A stretch of DNA of 64,000 nucleotides, taken from contig NZ_AP023262.1 of the NCBI RefSeq assembly GCF_016756615.1, forward strand, positions 4,155,501 through 4,219,500, in the 5' to 3' direction. The stretch is from Mesorhizobium sp. L-8-3 (GTDB taxonomy: Bacteria > Pseudomonadota > Alphaproteobacteria > Rhizobiales > Rhizobiaceae). Under the pieces are notes generated by a model, which was not told the DNA's origin, searched no databases, and was given only the letters and a program-made list of their open reading frames with translations. The translations under genes were made by a program, and so were the position numbers. Positions 1 through 7,418 of the stretch are shown one piece after another (the stretch's first letter is position 1; every line of letters begins with the position of its first letter).

Positions 1-13
1 GCAAACACATTGT

Positions 14-1069
14 ATGGCGTCCATCGGCCAAGGCTACATTTGGCCCAACATAACCATCTTCTCGGACGGTGAGCGCACGGCGCTTGTAGCTCATCCAACC
101 GCTGAGCGGGCCGACACGCCCTTCCGTTACATCTCCGATCGCGCTGTCGTTCTGCCATCCGGCCAGTTCGAAGCCGGCCTTGATGAGTTCTTCTCGCAAA
201 TCTTCCACCGTCTAGACGCGGAGCGGGTTTCGAACACCAATCTGCATGCCATTTTTGAAAGCCTGACGGAGGAAAGGAATGATCCAGGGCTTGCGGCTCG
301 CCGCAAATTCGAGGCCTTGCTTGGCGAGGATCCGGACGAGGCCAATCCCGCAATCGTCGAACAACTGATCGCAGATGCTGTTGAGGCCGGGACCGATGGC
401 GTCCAAGAAATCGCTGCGATCCATGCAGGTTCTAACACCCCCACGCTCAATGACCTGAAAACACTGGCTCGTGAAAGTGGCTACGAGGCCTCCGCTCGCG
501 ATGCGGTGCGCCTGCGTACTCATGAAGGGCTCACGCCCTCGGGGAATACTCCGGCTTGGCTGATTGGCGCCCGGGCAGCGCGAGCGTTGCGCGAGCAGGA
601 GCGCCTCAATGGCAATCCGATCTCCGACAAGCAGCTTGCTACGCTCGCCGGCACATCGCCATCAGCCCTCGAGTCCCGCAAGGACCGAGCGGCTGATTTT
701 TCATTCGTCGTCGACGATCAGAAAGATACCAGCCATTTGGTACTACGCTCGAAGTGGCATGAAGGCAGGCGGTTCGAATTAGCACGGTTGCTCGGCGACC
801 GCCTCCTTGCGCCACGTGCAAATCGACTGTTCCCCGCTACTCGCGCTTACACCTATCGGCAAAAGATGCAGCGAGCATTTGCCGCCGAGTTTCTGAGCCC
901 GTTTGAGGAGGTAGAAGGGATCCTTGCAGGGGATTACTCCTCGGAGGGGCAGCGCGATGCTGCCGAGCACTTTGGCGTCTCCCCTCTCATGATCCGCACG
1001 CTGCTAGTAAACCATCATCGAATTCCTTCCGAAGAGCTCGGCGAGGATTTTGATGTTGTCGCTGCATAA
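14..1069 (+). CDS. ImmA/IrrE-like protein with degenerate zinc motif, probably 5' partial
   Basis: The C-terminal third resembles ImmA/IrrE (DUF955) proteins, which pair with XRE-type regulators in mobile elements. The line RFELARLLGDRLL (residues about 253-265) sits where the family normally has RFxLAHELGHxxL, and it is followed by the usual FAAEFLSP and HFGVS segments. The zinc-binding HExxH is therefore replaced by RLLGD, so peptidase activity is unlikely. Residues about 204-222 look like a helix-turn-helix (QLATLAGTSPSALE). No stop codon lies between the ATG at 14 and the window edge, and the N-terminus does not look like a natural protein start, so the gene may begin upstream. It lies just before the broken murB fragments, which suggests it belongs to an integrated element. 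The family call is from motif layout only. Confidence 0.6.
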   Translation: MASIGQGYIWPNITIFSDGERTALVAHPTAERADTPFRYISDRAVVLPSGQFEAGLDEFFSQIFHRLDAERVSNTNLHAIFESLTEERNDPGLAARRKFEALLGEDPDEANPAIVEQLIADAVEAGTDGVQEIAAIHAGSNTPTLNDLKTLARESGYEASARDAVRLRTHEGLTPSGNTPAWLIGARAARALREQERLNGNPISDKQLATLAGTSPSALESRKDRAADFSFVVDDQKDTSHLVLRSKWHEGRRFELARLLGDRLLAPRANRLFPATRAYTYRQKMQRAFAAEFLSPFEEVEGILAGDYSSEGQRDAAEHFGVSPLMIRTLLVNHHRIPSEELGEDFDVVAA

Positions 1070-1262
1070 CGATTTCGTCGACTGAAGAGGTACTGTTAGT
1101 CCGCACCGACTAGGACCCCGGTTGGGCTATCGCGTTGACGTCACCAAAGTTCGCGTCATCTGGCCTGCTGCCGGTTTCGCAGGCTTGACCCCGCTGCCGG
1201 GGTGCACGCGATCGTGCCAAGCCGTCATAATGTCTTCCAGTCGCGCGAATCGCTCATTGTTA

Positions 1263-1594
1263 CCGTGCAGCACCACCGCGAGACGGTGCAGCCCATCCGC
1301 GAAAAGACCGGCGGCTCGACCTTCAAGAACCCCGAAGGCAGCTCGGCCTGGAAGGAGATCGACAAGGCCGGCTGCCGCGGCCTGATGATCGGCGGCGCGC
1401 AGATGTCGCCCATGCACTGCAACTTCATGATCAACACCGGCAACGCCACCGGCTACGACCTCGAATATCTCGGCGAAACCGTGCGGGCGCGGGTGCTGGA
1501 GAATTCAGGCATCCGCCTGCACTGGGAGATCAAGCGCATCGGCCAGTTCAAGCCGGGGCACGAGGTGCAGGAGTTTCTGGGGCTGTTGTTGTGA
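1263..1594 (+). pseudogene. murB: murB 3'-terminal fragment, copy 1
   Basis: The frame encodes only the last 110 or so residues of UDP-N-acetylenolpyruvoylglucosamine reductase, the FAD enzyme that completes UDP-MurNAc for peptidoglycan. It starts abruptly at HHRETVQPIREKTGGSTFKNP and continues through the conserved GCRGLMIGGAQMSPMHCNF to a normal end in QEFLGLLL. The FAD-binding N-terminal two thirds are missing, and the sequence just upstream of 1263 is unrelated. The frame can be opened from an upstream ATG at 1202, but that leader is not MurB. A functional murB must exist elsewhere, most simply upstream of this window. The copy retains the TGG codon that is a stop in copy 2. Confidence 0.85.
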
Positions 1595-1597
1595 GGG
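1263..1597. repeat. 335-bp direct repeat (murB 3' end), copy 1
   Basis: This stretch matches 3337-3671 at a constant offset of 2074 bases with only a handful of substitutions. Examples are a GGCTCG/GGCTCC change, a TGG/TGA change, and CTG/CAG near the end. The two copies have the same orientation and flank the FAD oxidoreductase gene. Confidence 0.9.
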
Positions 1598-1713
1598 GGC
1601 AACGGACATTGGGGATCATCGGACCGATGCGATAGCGCTCGCTGTTTGGAACGTCCTGATTGGCTGCCATCTCAGCGCTTGTCGGTCAGGTTGCCTGAAG
1701 CTAGCTTACAGAT

Positions 1714-2919
1714 GTGGCAAGCAACCAATATGATCTTCTGATTGTTGGCGGCGGTATTGCTGGGTCGACTCTGGCCCGCGCCATGGCGCTGTCTGGTGCA
1801 CATGTCCTTGTCGTGGAAAAGGAGCGCAGCTTCACCGATCGGATTCGCGGCGAAATCATCATGCCCTGGGGCAGCGTCGAGGCCGCCTCTCTCGGCATCT
1901 ACGATATTCTGCTTGCCGGCTGCGCCAACGAAGTTGCAGGCGAACGGTTTTGGGCAAACGGAGCGGAGGCACCATACCGCGAATTCCGCACGTCGACGCC
2001 TCACAACACCTGTGGGCTGTCCTTCTACCATCCCGAAATGCAGGAACTGTTGCTCGCGCAAGCGATGGCCGCCGGCGCTGAAGTGTGGCGAGGGGCCTCG
2101 GTGGGTGCCGTCTATCCGGGATCTCGACCGTCGGCCGAGATCGCCATCGCGGCCCGCCTGAAGCGCGTGGACGCGAGACTTATCGTCGGAGCGGACGGTC
2201 GCGGGTCCCATTTGGCTTCGTTGCTCGGTTTCGGAAGAAGCAAGGATGAAACGGAGCTTTTCATCGGCGGCTTCCAGCTTGCCAACTGCAATGCGATTCC
2301 GAATGCTCTCAATTTCTTTCTTCGCGGAGAGCATGGCCTTGGCGCCATCATCATACGCACCAGGGCAGAGAACTGCCGCGCGTATCTTCTGCACCACAAG
2401 GATGCACTGCCGAGGCGCCTTTCTGGTGCGCGGGATTACGCGGCCGCGCTCGACCGTTTTCGGGCAATCGGCATCCCTGAACAATGGTTGAAGGATGCTG
2501 CCCCGCACGGAATTCTGGCGAGCTTCGAGGGAGCGCATCGGTGGATCGATCAGCCGCCACGCGATGGCTGCGTCTTGATAGGCGACGCGGCAGGCACCAG
2601 CGACCCCGTCTGGGGTAACGGTCTGTCTCGTACGCTGCGTGATGTGCGCCTGTTGCGCGACCGGCTGCTTGCCGACCGCGATTGGCATCGGGGCGCGGCA
2701 GCCTATGCCGCCGACCACGACGACCATTTCCAGCGATTGCGCCGTGCCGAGAGGCTGAGCACCGCATTGTTCTTCTCGATGGGTGCAGCCGCCGAGCGGC
2801 GGCGCGAGCGCGCCTTCGCTCTGTTTGAGAGGTATCCTGGTCTCTATCCGGATACCATGGGTGTCGGCCCGGATGCGCCGCTGAGCGACGAGACGATCAG
2901 ATTGTTCCTTGATGACTGA
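1714..2919 (+). CDS. FAD-dependent oxidoreductase (monooxygenase/geranylgeranyl-reductase-like)
   Basis: A 401-residue flavoprotein of the p-hydroxybenzoate hydroxylase fold. The N-terminal dinucleotide-binding motif LLIVGGGIAGSTLARAM is at residues about 8-24, followed by the acidic end of the second strand (VVEKE). A second FAD motif, GCVLIGDAAGTSDPVWGNGLS, lies near residue 290. The GTG start is chosen because an in-frame TAG lies 12 bases upstream. The substrate cannot be told; relatives hydroxylate aromatics or inactivate antibiotics. The gene is trapped between the two murB fragments, which points to cargo of an inserted element or of a duplicated segment. Confidence 0.8.
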   Translation: MASNQYDLLIVGGGIAGSTLARAMALSGAHVLVVEKERSFTDRIRGEIIMPWGSVEAASLGIYDILLAGCANEVAGERFWANGAEAPYREFRTSTPHNTCGLSFYHPEMQELLLAQAMAAGAEVWRGASVGAVYPGSRPSAEIAIAARLKRVDARLIVGADGRGSHLASLLGFGRSKDETELFIGGFQLANCNAIPNALNFFLRGEHGLGAIIIRTRAENCRAYLLHHKDALPRRLSGARDYAAALDRFRAIGIPEQWLKDAAPHGILASFEGAHRWIDQPPRDGCVLIGDAAGTSDPVWGNGLSRTLRDVRLLRDRLLADRDWHRGAAAYAADHDDHFQRLRRAERLSTALFFSMGAAAERRRERAFALFERYPGLYPDTMGVGPDAPLSDETIRLFLDD

Positions 2920-2975
2920 CGCTCAGCCACGCAGCGACTTCGACGTCTTCTTGGCAGCGGCGCGAGGCGCAACCT

Positions 2976-3668
2976 GGTGGTGGCGAGGCCGAGGCGATCT
3001 CCGAGACCCGCATCAGGGAAGGGGCGGCGACCCCCGAAAAGCGCGTGGCCGCGCTCGCCCACGAGGCCGGCATCGGCGGCTTCCATTTCTACCACGGCAT
3101 TCCCGGCGGCGTCGGCGGCGCGCTGCGCATGAATGCCGGCGCCAACGGCGTCGAGACGCGCGAGCGCGTGGTCGCGGTGCGCGCGCTCGACCGCACGGGC
3201 AATCTCCACACGCTCTCCAATGCCGACATGGGCTACGCCTACCGCCATACGGCCGCGCCCGCCGGGCTCATCTTCACCTCGGCGGTCTTCGAGGGCTACC
3301 CGGAAGACAAGGATGCCATCAAGGCGGCCATGGATGCCGTGCAGCACCACCGCGAGACGGTGCAGCCCATCCGCGAAAAGACCGGCGGCTCCACCTTCAA
3401 GAACCCCGAGGGCAGCTCGGCCTGGAAGGAGATCGACAAGGCCGGCTGCCGCGGCCTGATGATCGGCGGCGCGCAGATGTCGCCCATGCACTGCAACTTC
3501 ATGATCAACACCGGCAACGCCACCGGCTACGACCTCGAATATCTCGGCGAAACCGTGCGGGCGCGTGTGCTGGAGAATTCAGGCATCCGCCTGCACTGAG
3601 AGATCAAGCGCATCGGCCAGTTCAAGCCGGGGCACGAGGTGCAGGAGTTTCTGGGGCAGTTGTTGTGA
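2976..3668 (+). pseudogene. murB: murB fragment, copy 2 (5' truncated, nonsense mutation)
   Basis: MurB homology begins near 2976 in the frame reading GEAEAISETRIREGAATPEKRV. It continues through GFHFYHGIPGGVGGALRMNAG, the active-site region GGSTFKNPEG and GAQMSPMHCNF. About 100 N-terminal residues, including the start of the FAD domain, are absent. A TGG to TGA change at 3597-3599 stops the frame after GIRLH; the remaining 69 bases of coding homology up to the original TGA at 3666-3668 are still present. The longest open part is a GTG-initiated frame at 3045-3599. It is unlikely to make active MurB. Confidence 0.85.
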
Positions 3669-3671
3669 GGG
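3337..3671. repeat. 335-bp direct repeat (murB 3' end), copy 2
   Basis: Partner of the repeat at 1263-1597. Homology to murB continues upstream of this copy (to about 2976) but not upstream of the other, so the left breakpoints differ while the right ends coincide just after the murB stop codon. Confidence 0.9.
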
Positions 3672-3851
3672 TGGGGCGGCCACCACGTGTCGAATTGCGG
3701 TCTATCCACGCCCGAGCCATACGATCCCGTTCGGCCCCGACCGTCACAGGCAACCTCCACACACTAACGCGCTCCCGAGGCTGTTCTCGGGCACCGGCCA
3801 GGCAGACGTATGCTTATCGGACCTGATTGAGGGAAAAAGGTGCTGGCCGCT

Positions 3852-4280
3852 CTAAGCTGGGTTTGAGCTTCTGCGAGCGGGATGGATGAGATGCAACCCC
3901 TCAAAGTATTTTAGGAAATCGCGCTCGTTTGTTGACACCAATGGTCGTCCCAAGGTCTCAGCCGCTGCGCCGATCAGAAAGTCTGGTAGGAGAGACAACT
4001 TTGGCCCTTTGTTGTTTGTTTTATAGTGGATGTAGGCACGACTTGCACGGAAGAGGGCGGCTTCGTCTTCTGTCAATGATTCTATGCCAAGAGATTGCAG
4101 CGATTGCCGTACATGCTCTAGCGAATCCATGCCGACGCAATATTCTGAAAATACAACTGGGCTAATGACAATTGGGCCGCGCGACTTTCCAGCTTCGAAC
4201 TGCTCGCGAGACCATTGGTGATGTTCTTCCGTATCCTTGGTCAGCGCGATTAGGGCACTAGTGTCGAAGAAGGTCGTCAT
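3852..4280 (-). CDS. PIN-domain nuclease (VapC-like)
   Basis: A 142-residue protein with the PIN ribonuclease layout. FFDTSALIAL carries D6, VVFSEYCVG carries E46, and D100 in LLPDFLIGAAAETLG plus D121 in TNERDFLKY complete the acidic metal site. PIN proteins usually act as toxin ribonucleases paired with a small antitoxin. Here there is no small antitoxin frame. The gene instead overlaps by 4 bases (ATGA) the end of a 364-residue protein transcribed first from the same strand, so that protein is the candidate partner or regulator. Base composition is visibly more AT-rich than the flanking DNA, consistent with transfer. Confidence 0.8.
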   Translation of the reverse strand: MTTFFDTSALIALTKDTEEHHQWSREQFEAGKSRGPIVISPVVFSEYCVGMDSLEHVRQSLQSLGIESLTEDEAALFRASRAYIHYKTNNKGPKLSLLPDFLIGAAAETLGRPLVSTNERDFLKYFEGLHLIHPARRSSNPA

Positions 4281-5371
4281 GCTTCCCTCGTCAACTTGAG
4301 TACTTCCTCTGTGGTCATCGTTGGTTGAATTCCCTCTCGCTTCAGACGGTCTAAGGCCGCCCGTGTATGATCGCGAATGAATTCGTCGGCGTCGAACTCG
4401 TCCATCAGCATGCTGCCAATCACGTCGAACCCAGCATAGATGGCAAGCATCGCGCAGGCAGCGGGAATGCTCTTGAGAATTCGAACATTGGTTGGGTGGA
4501 TGGCGCCTTTTGGGTCGGGGTCATTCGGCGCTACCCAGCTCTCGACATCGCGCACCAAGACGTTCGTCCTCGCCTCGACTGCTTCATCAGAGAACCGATC
4601 CCGCCCCCCACAGGCAGTATACAACCTGACCAAATGTTTAGTCGCCAAGTCCTTTTCCAGGCTGCGCTTGCCGGACACCGCAGCAAAGTCCGATTGCTGA
4701 AGCAAGGTGGCGTATTCAGTCTCTGCAACATATACACCGGCTATGCGCTTGTCCTCAATCAAGCGATCGAGCGCGAGGAAAAGAGCATCAACCCACCAGC
4801 GGTCCACTCGATCGGTCTTGAGATCACTGATTCGCCCAATCTTGTATAGATGTGCCAGGTTGGTCGCGACTTTGCGTGCGGTCTGTGCTACATAACGCGG
4901 TTCAGATATTAGGAATGCTTCGATATCATCAGCGCTAACACGTCGCGTATCCCATTCTAACTGTTTCGCCAATCGCTCCTTAACGTAGCCATTTGCCCAG
5001 AGCGCTGGTCGACGTTGAAAAGACTGCGCGCCTTTGAAAACACCCACATAAGAGAAGTTGAACGCGAACAGCGCCAGCTTGTCGAAACGCGGGGAGTGGT
5101 TGCCGGAGATAGCTTGGAACACCAACTCGTCTGCAATAAGGTAGTCGATGCCATCCCGTTGACGATTGAAAAGGAAGAAGTTGATCGGAATGTAGACAGG
5201 GCGGCCCAATCCTTCGAGGCGTTGGCGAAACTCCTCGCGCGGGATGTCCTCCATCTTCAGATCGAAGCCAATGCGAATGCTCTCGTAGAGCTGCGCGAAG
5301 CCTCGTTCGGAGCCCCAAGAAAAGTTTTTGGTGAAGCTCCCCGGTCGCCACTCTTCCACTTTTCCCGTCAT
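4277..5371 (-). CDS. Unknown 364-residue protein, cotranscribed with PIN nuclease
   Basis: I do not recognise a family. The protein is soluble, with no signal peptide or membrane segment. It begins EWRPGSFTKNFSWGSERGFAQLY, has an aromatic-rich stretch near residues 57-70 (VYIPINFFLFNRQRDG), and carries a mostly helical C-terminal half rich in charged residues. The opening pattern of S-F-x-K-N-F-x-W-G loosely recalls DUF4007-type proteins of phosphorothioation clusters, but that is only a suggestion. Its stop codon overlaps the start of the PIN gene, implying translational coupling. It diverges from the restriction enzyme gene across an 88-bp gap. An antitoxin or defence effector partner role is inference. 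Confidence 0.7.
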   Translation of the reverse strand: MTGKVEEWRPGSFTKNFSWGSERGFAQLYESIRIGFDLKMEDIPREEFRQRLEGLGRPVYIPINFFLFNRQRDGIDYLIADELVFQAISGNHSPRFDKLALFAFNFSYVGVFKGAQSFQRRPALWANGYVKERLAKQLEWDTRRVSADDIEAFLISEPRYVAQTARKVATNLAHLYKIGRISDLKTDRVDRWWVDALFLALDRLIEDKRIAGVYVAETEYATLLQQSDFAAVSGKRSLEKDLATKHLVRLYTACGGRDRFSDEAVEARTNVLVRDVESWVAPNDPDPKGAIHPTNVRILKSIPAACAMLAIYAGFDVIGSMLMDEFDADEFIRDHTRAALDRLKREGIQPTMTTEEVLKLTREA

Positions 5372-5459
5372 CGCTCTCGATTGTCATAGGGCCCGCCGAG
5401 CGGGCGGCGACATTGTTCCCGCTGTCCCTTAAGATTTCAAGAACGTTTGATGGATCCGG

Positions 5460-6305
5460 GTGCGATGCTCGGATACCGTTGTTGTTATGCTTGATTCCTT
5501 ACGCAGCCGCGGCTTCCAAGTCGAATTCCACAGCCATGCAAGGTCGATCCTTGAAGGTGAGTTTCCCGAGGCCGTTGCCGAGTTGGAAGAGGTGCTCCTC
5601 GGCGCCACTATCCCGATTGAGGAAATCATTGGATCGGGCGGCGGGGAGACAAAAGGCACTCAACGCTTGCGTCGAGGTTTGAAGGCCAAAGGTTGGGACA
5701 CGGTCACGTTCACGGTCGAGAAAATCATTAATGGAGTCGCCCGGGAGTCGGTCAGCCACAAGATGGACCACGTCCGATCGTTCATTGGCGATGATCGGAC
5801 CTATACGATTGCGATGGAGATCGAATGGAACAACAAGGACCCATTTTACGACCGCGATCTGGAGAATTTCAAGCGCTTGCATGCCGACGGTGCGATCTCG
5901 ATCGGCGTCATTGTTACTCGAGGGCGATCGTTGCATGAGAACATGCGGGCCATTGTGCATCGGTTTTGCGAAGAATACGGGATCAATGACATAGCTGACC
6001 TTGAGCGGTGGGGTTATGTGCCGACGCCCAAGCAGAAGAAAGCCATCGAGGTTAGAGTCTCACGCGAGAGAAATCCGCTGACCTTTCGTGAGGCCTGGGT
6101 TGATAAGTTCGTCTCCGACAAGTTCGGAGAAGCAACCACTCATTGGCGAAAGCTGGAGGACCGTGTCCATCGGGGCGTAGGAAATCCATGCCCGCTGGTG
6201 TTAATCGGCATCCCAGACACCGTTGTGACGTTCGGCGAGAGCCAGCAGGTTGTGCAAGTGCTGATCGAAGAAGGAGACGAGGACGAGCCTGGTACGGAGC
6301 GTTAA
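5460..6305 (+). CDS. BglII/BstYI-type type II restriction endonuclease
   Basis: A 281-residue protein matching the BglII/BstYI endonuclease family. Typical features are the N-terminal LRSRGFQVEFHSHARSIL, the GGGETKGTQRLRR segment, and the catalytic core around residues 111-134 (AMEIEWNNKDPFYDRDL). D111, E120 and E122 have the spacing I recall for BglII D84/E93/Q95, with Glu in place of Gln. The family cuts GATC-centred six-base sites, so RGATCY or AGATCT is the expected but untested specificity. The start is a GTG; an ATG at 5487 is an alternative. Its stop codon directly abuts the stop of the convergent methyltransferase. Confidence 0.85.
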   Translation: MRCSDTVVVMLDSLRSRGFQVEFHSHARSILEGEFPEAVAELEEVLLGATIPIEEIIGSGGGETKGTQRLRRGLKAKGWDTVTFTVEKIINGVARESVSHKMDHVRSFIGDDRTYTIAMEIEWNNKDPFYDRDLENFKRLHADGAISIGVIVTRGRSLHENMRAIVHRFCEEYGINDIADLERWGYVPTPKQKKAIEVRVSRERNPLTFREAWVDKFVSDKFGEATTHWRKLEDRVHRGVGNPCPLVLIGIPDTVVTFGESQQVVQVLIEEGDEDEPGTER

Positions 6306-7040
6306 TTATTCGGCTGCTATGCGAACTGCGCGAGAATGGTTGGAATATGTGTCCCACGTCGGTTCGTAGCTTTCGTCGGCCTGGTTTCCCCACGTTGACC
6401 AACCCTTCCGCACGCCCCGGCCGAACATTTCCAAATATGGTCCGGACGAACAGCTTTCAATCAGGGGATATTGTTCGTCCGGCTTGCGAGAGTGCTCACG
6501 CTTCCGGGTGCCGAGATAATTGACCTGTGTCCTACCTGGGGCGAGCGTGCGAGCGTTCTTACCACGCACGCCGAACAGGATTAGTTCAGTGACGTTACGG
6601 AAGTAGAAGCCGACGCCACGACCATCTGAGCCGCCATCCTTGCGGATTTTATGCCAGACAATATTGGACTTGTAAGAAAAACCCCACGCCCGCATCACCT
6701 CTAGCCCCTCCGGAAGGAGGGCGTTCGGCACCCACAAATAAAGGTGCGCTGTAGGGGCGGCCGCGTCGGCGACTGGTAGCGACATGATCTCCGGGAGAGT
6801 CATCGTACCATAGCGAGTGAGGCGGCGGTGCTCTGGCGCGACCTTGCCCGTGCGGTTCATGAATTGCCATGGCGGATCAGCCATGATCGTCGCGAAGCGC
6901 TTCTTGCCTATGAATCTCTGGAAGTCGGCGACCGGGTCAAGCGGTTGTTCTGGTCGCGCGAGCATGAGGCGCCTTTCCATTTTGTTCTGCATGTTCACAA
7001 TGCCCCGATTCTGACAATTTGGACAGACGCTATCGAGCAA
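6306..7040 (-). CDS. MT-A70 family adenine-N6 DNA methyltransferase
   Basis: Contains the DPPW catalytic tetrad (residues 55-58, in FATIMADPPWQF) and the MT-A70 segments LYLWVPNALLPEGLEVMRAWGF and GVGFYFRNVTELILFGVRG. It should protect host DNA from the adjacent restriction enzyme by methylating adenine in the shared site. The outermost start is TTG at 7040. An ATG at 6992 preceded by a GGGG run is a good alternative and would remove the Cys-containing leader CPNCQN. Convergent genes with no spacer between stop codons are odd for a restriction-modification pair. Confidence 0.85.
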   Translation of the reverse strand: MLDSVCPNCQNRGIVNMQNKMERRLMLARPEQPLDPVADFQRFIGKKRFATIMADPPWQFMNRTGKVAPEHRRLTRYGTMTLPEIMSLPVADAAAPTAHLYLWVPNALLPEGLEVMRAWGFSYKSNIVWHKIRKDGGSDGRGVGFYFRNVTELILFGVRGKNARTLAPGRTQVNYLGTRKREHSRKPDEQYPLIESCSSGPYLEMFGRGVRKGWSTWGNQADESYEPTWDTYSNHSRAVRIAAE

Positions 7041-7418
7041 TAGCCGTGATCGATGTTGCCCATCGGCGGTTCAGCGGCCCTGGCCCATGGAGGCCTCTCC
7101 GTCAGCTTTCCGTCATCATTCGAGGACGCATTTCTGCCTGTCCAGCTCCGGTGCTTGTCCCAAAAACACTCGAGTGCCCACCCAAAAAAAACCGCTTTGG
7201 CTGTCCATTGATATTCCCCCGTCTAAGCAATAGAACAAAACAGGAACTATGCTGTCAAGTGTTCTAACAGGCGTATGGGTGAAGGGAGCCGTTGCCCGCC
7301 TCAGACGACCGGAAGTCTACCAAAGTCGCCACGCGGACACTGGCGGTCTCGATGGGCTCGACGACACGGCGAAGCACTTTCTCCAGCCAACGACGAATTT
7401 TGCGCCGTCCTTGACGGA
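7041..7418. other. Noncoding gap with likely methyltransferase promoter
   Basis: No convincing gene. The part next to the methyltransferase (about 7140-7260) is AT-richer and includes a run of A residues at about 7184-7191, suitable for a promoter. The stretch 7275-7418 is GC-rich and has an open frame on both strands that matches nothing I recognise. It may be a remnant of the sequence that followed the large ATPase gene before rearrangement. Confidence 0.4.

Noticed and set aside
1202..1262. ATG that opens the murB copy 1 frame
   Set aside because: The 20 or so leader codons are unrelated to MurB, so an expressed fusion is not supported.
2909..3826. A 305-codon plus-strand frame overlapping murB copy 2
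   Set aside because: It runs in a different frame from the MurB homology and is Arg/Gly-rich; only its last part is mentioned as a possible decayed trace.
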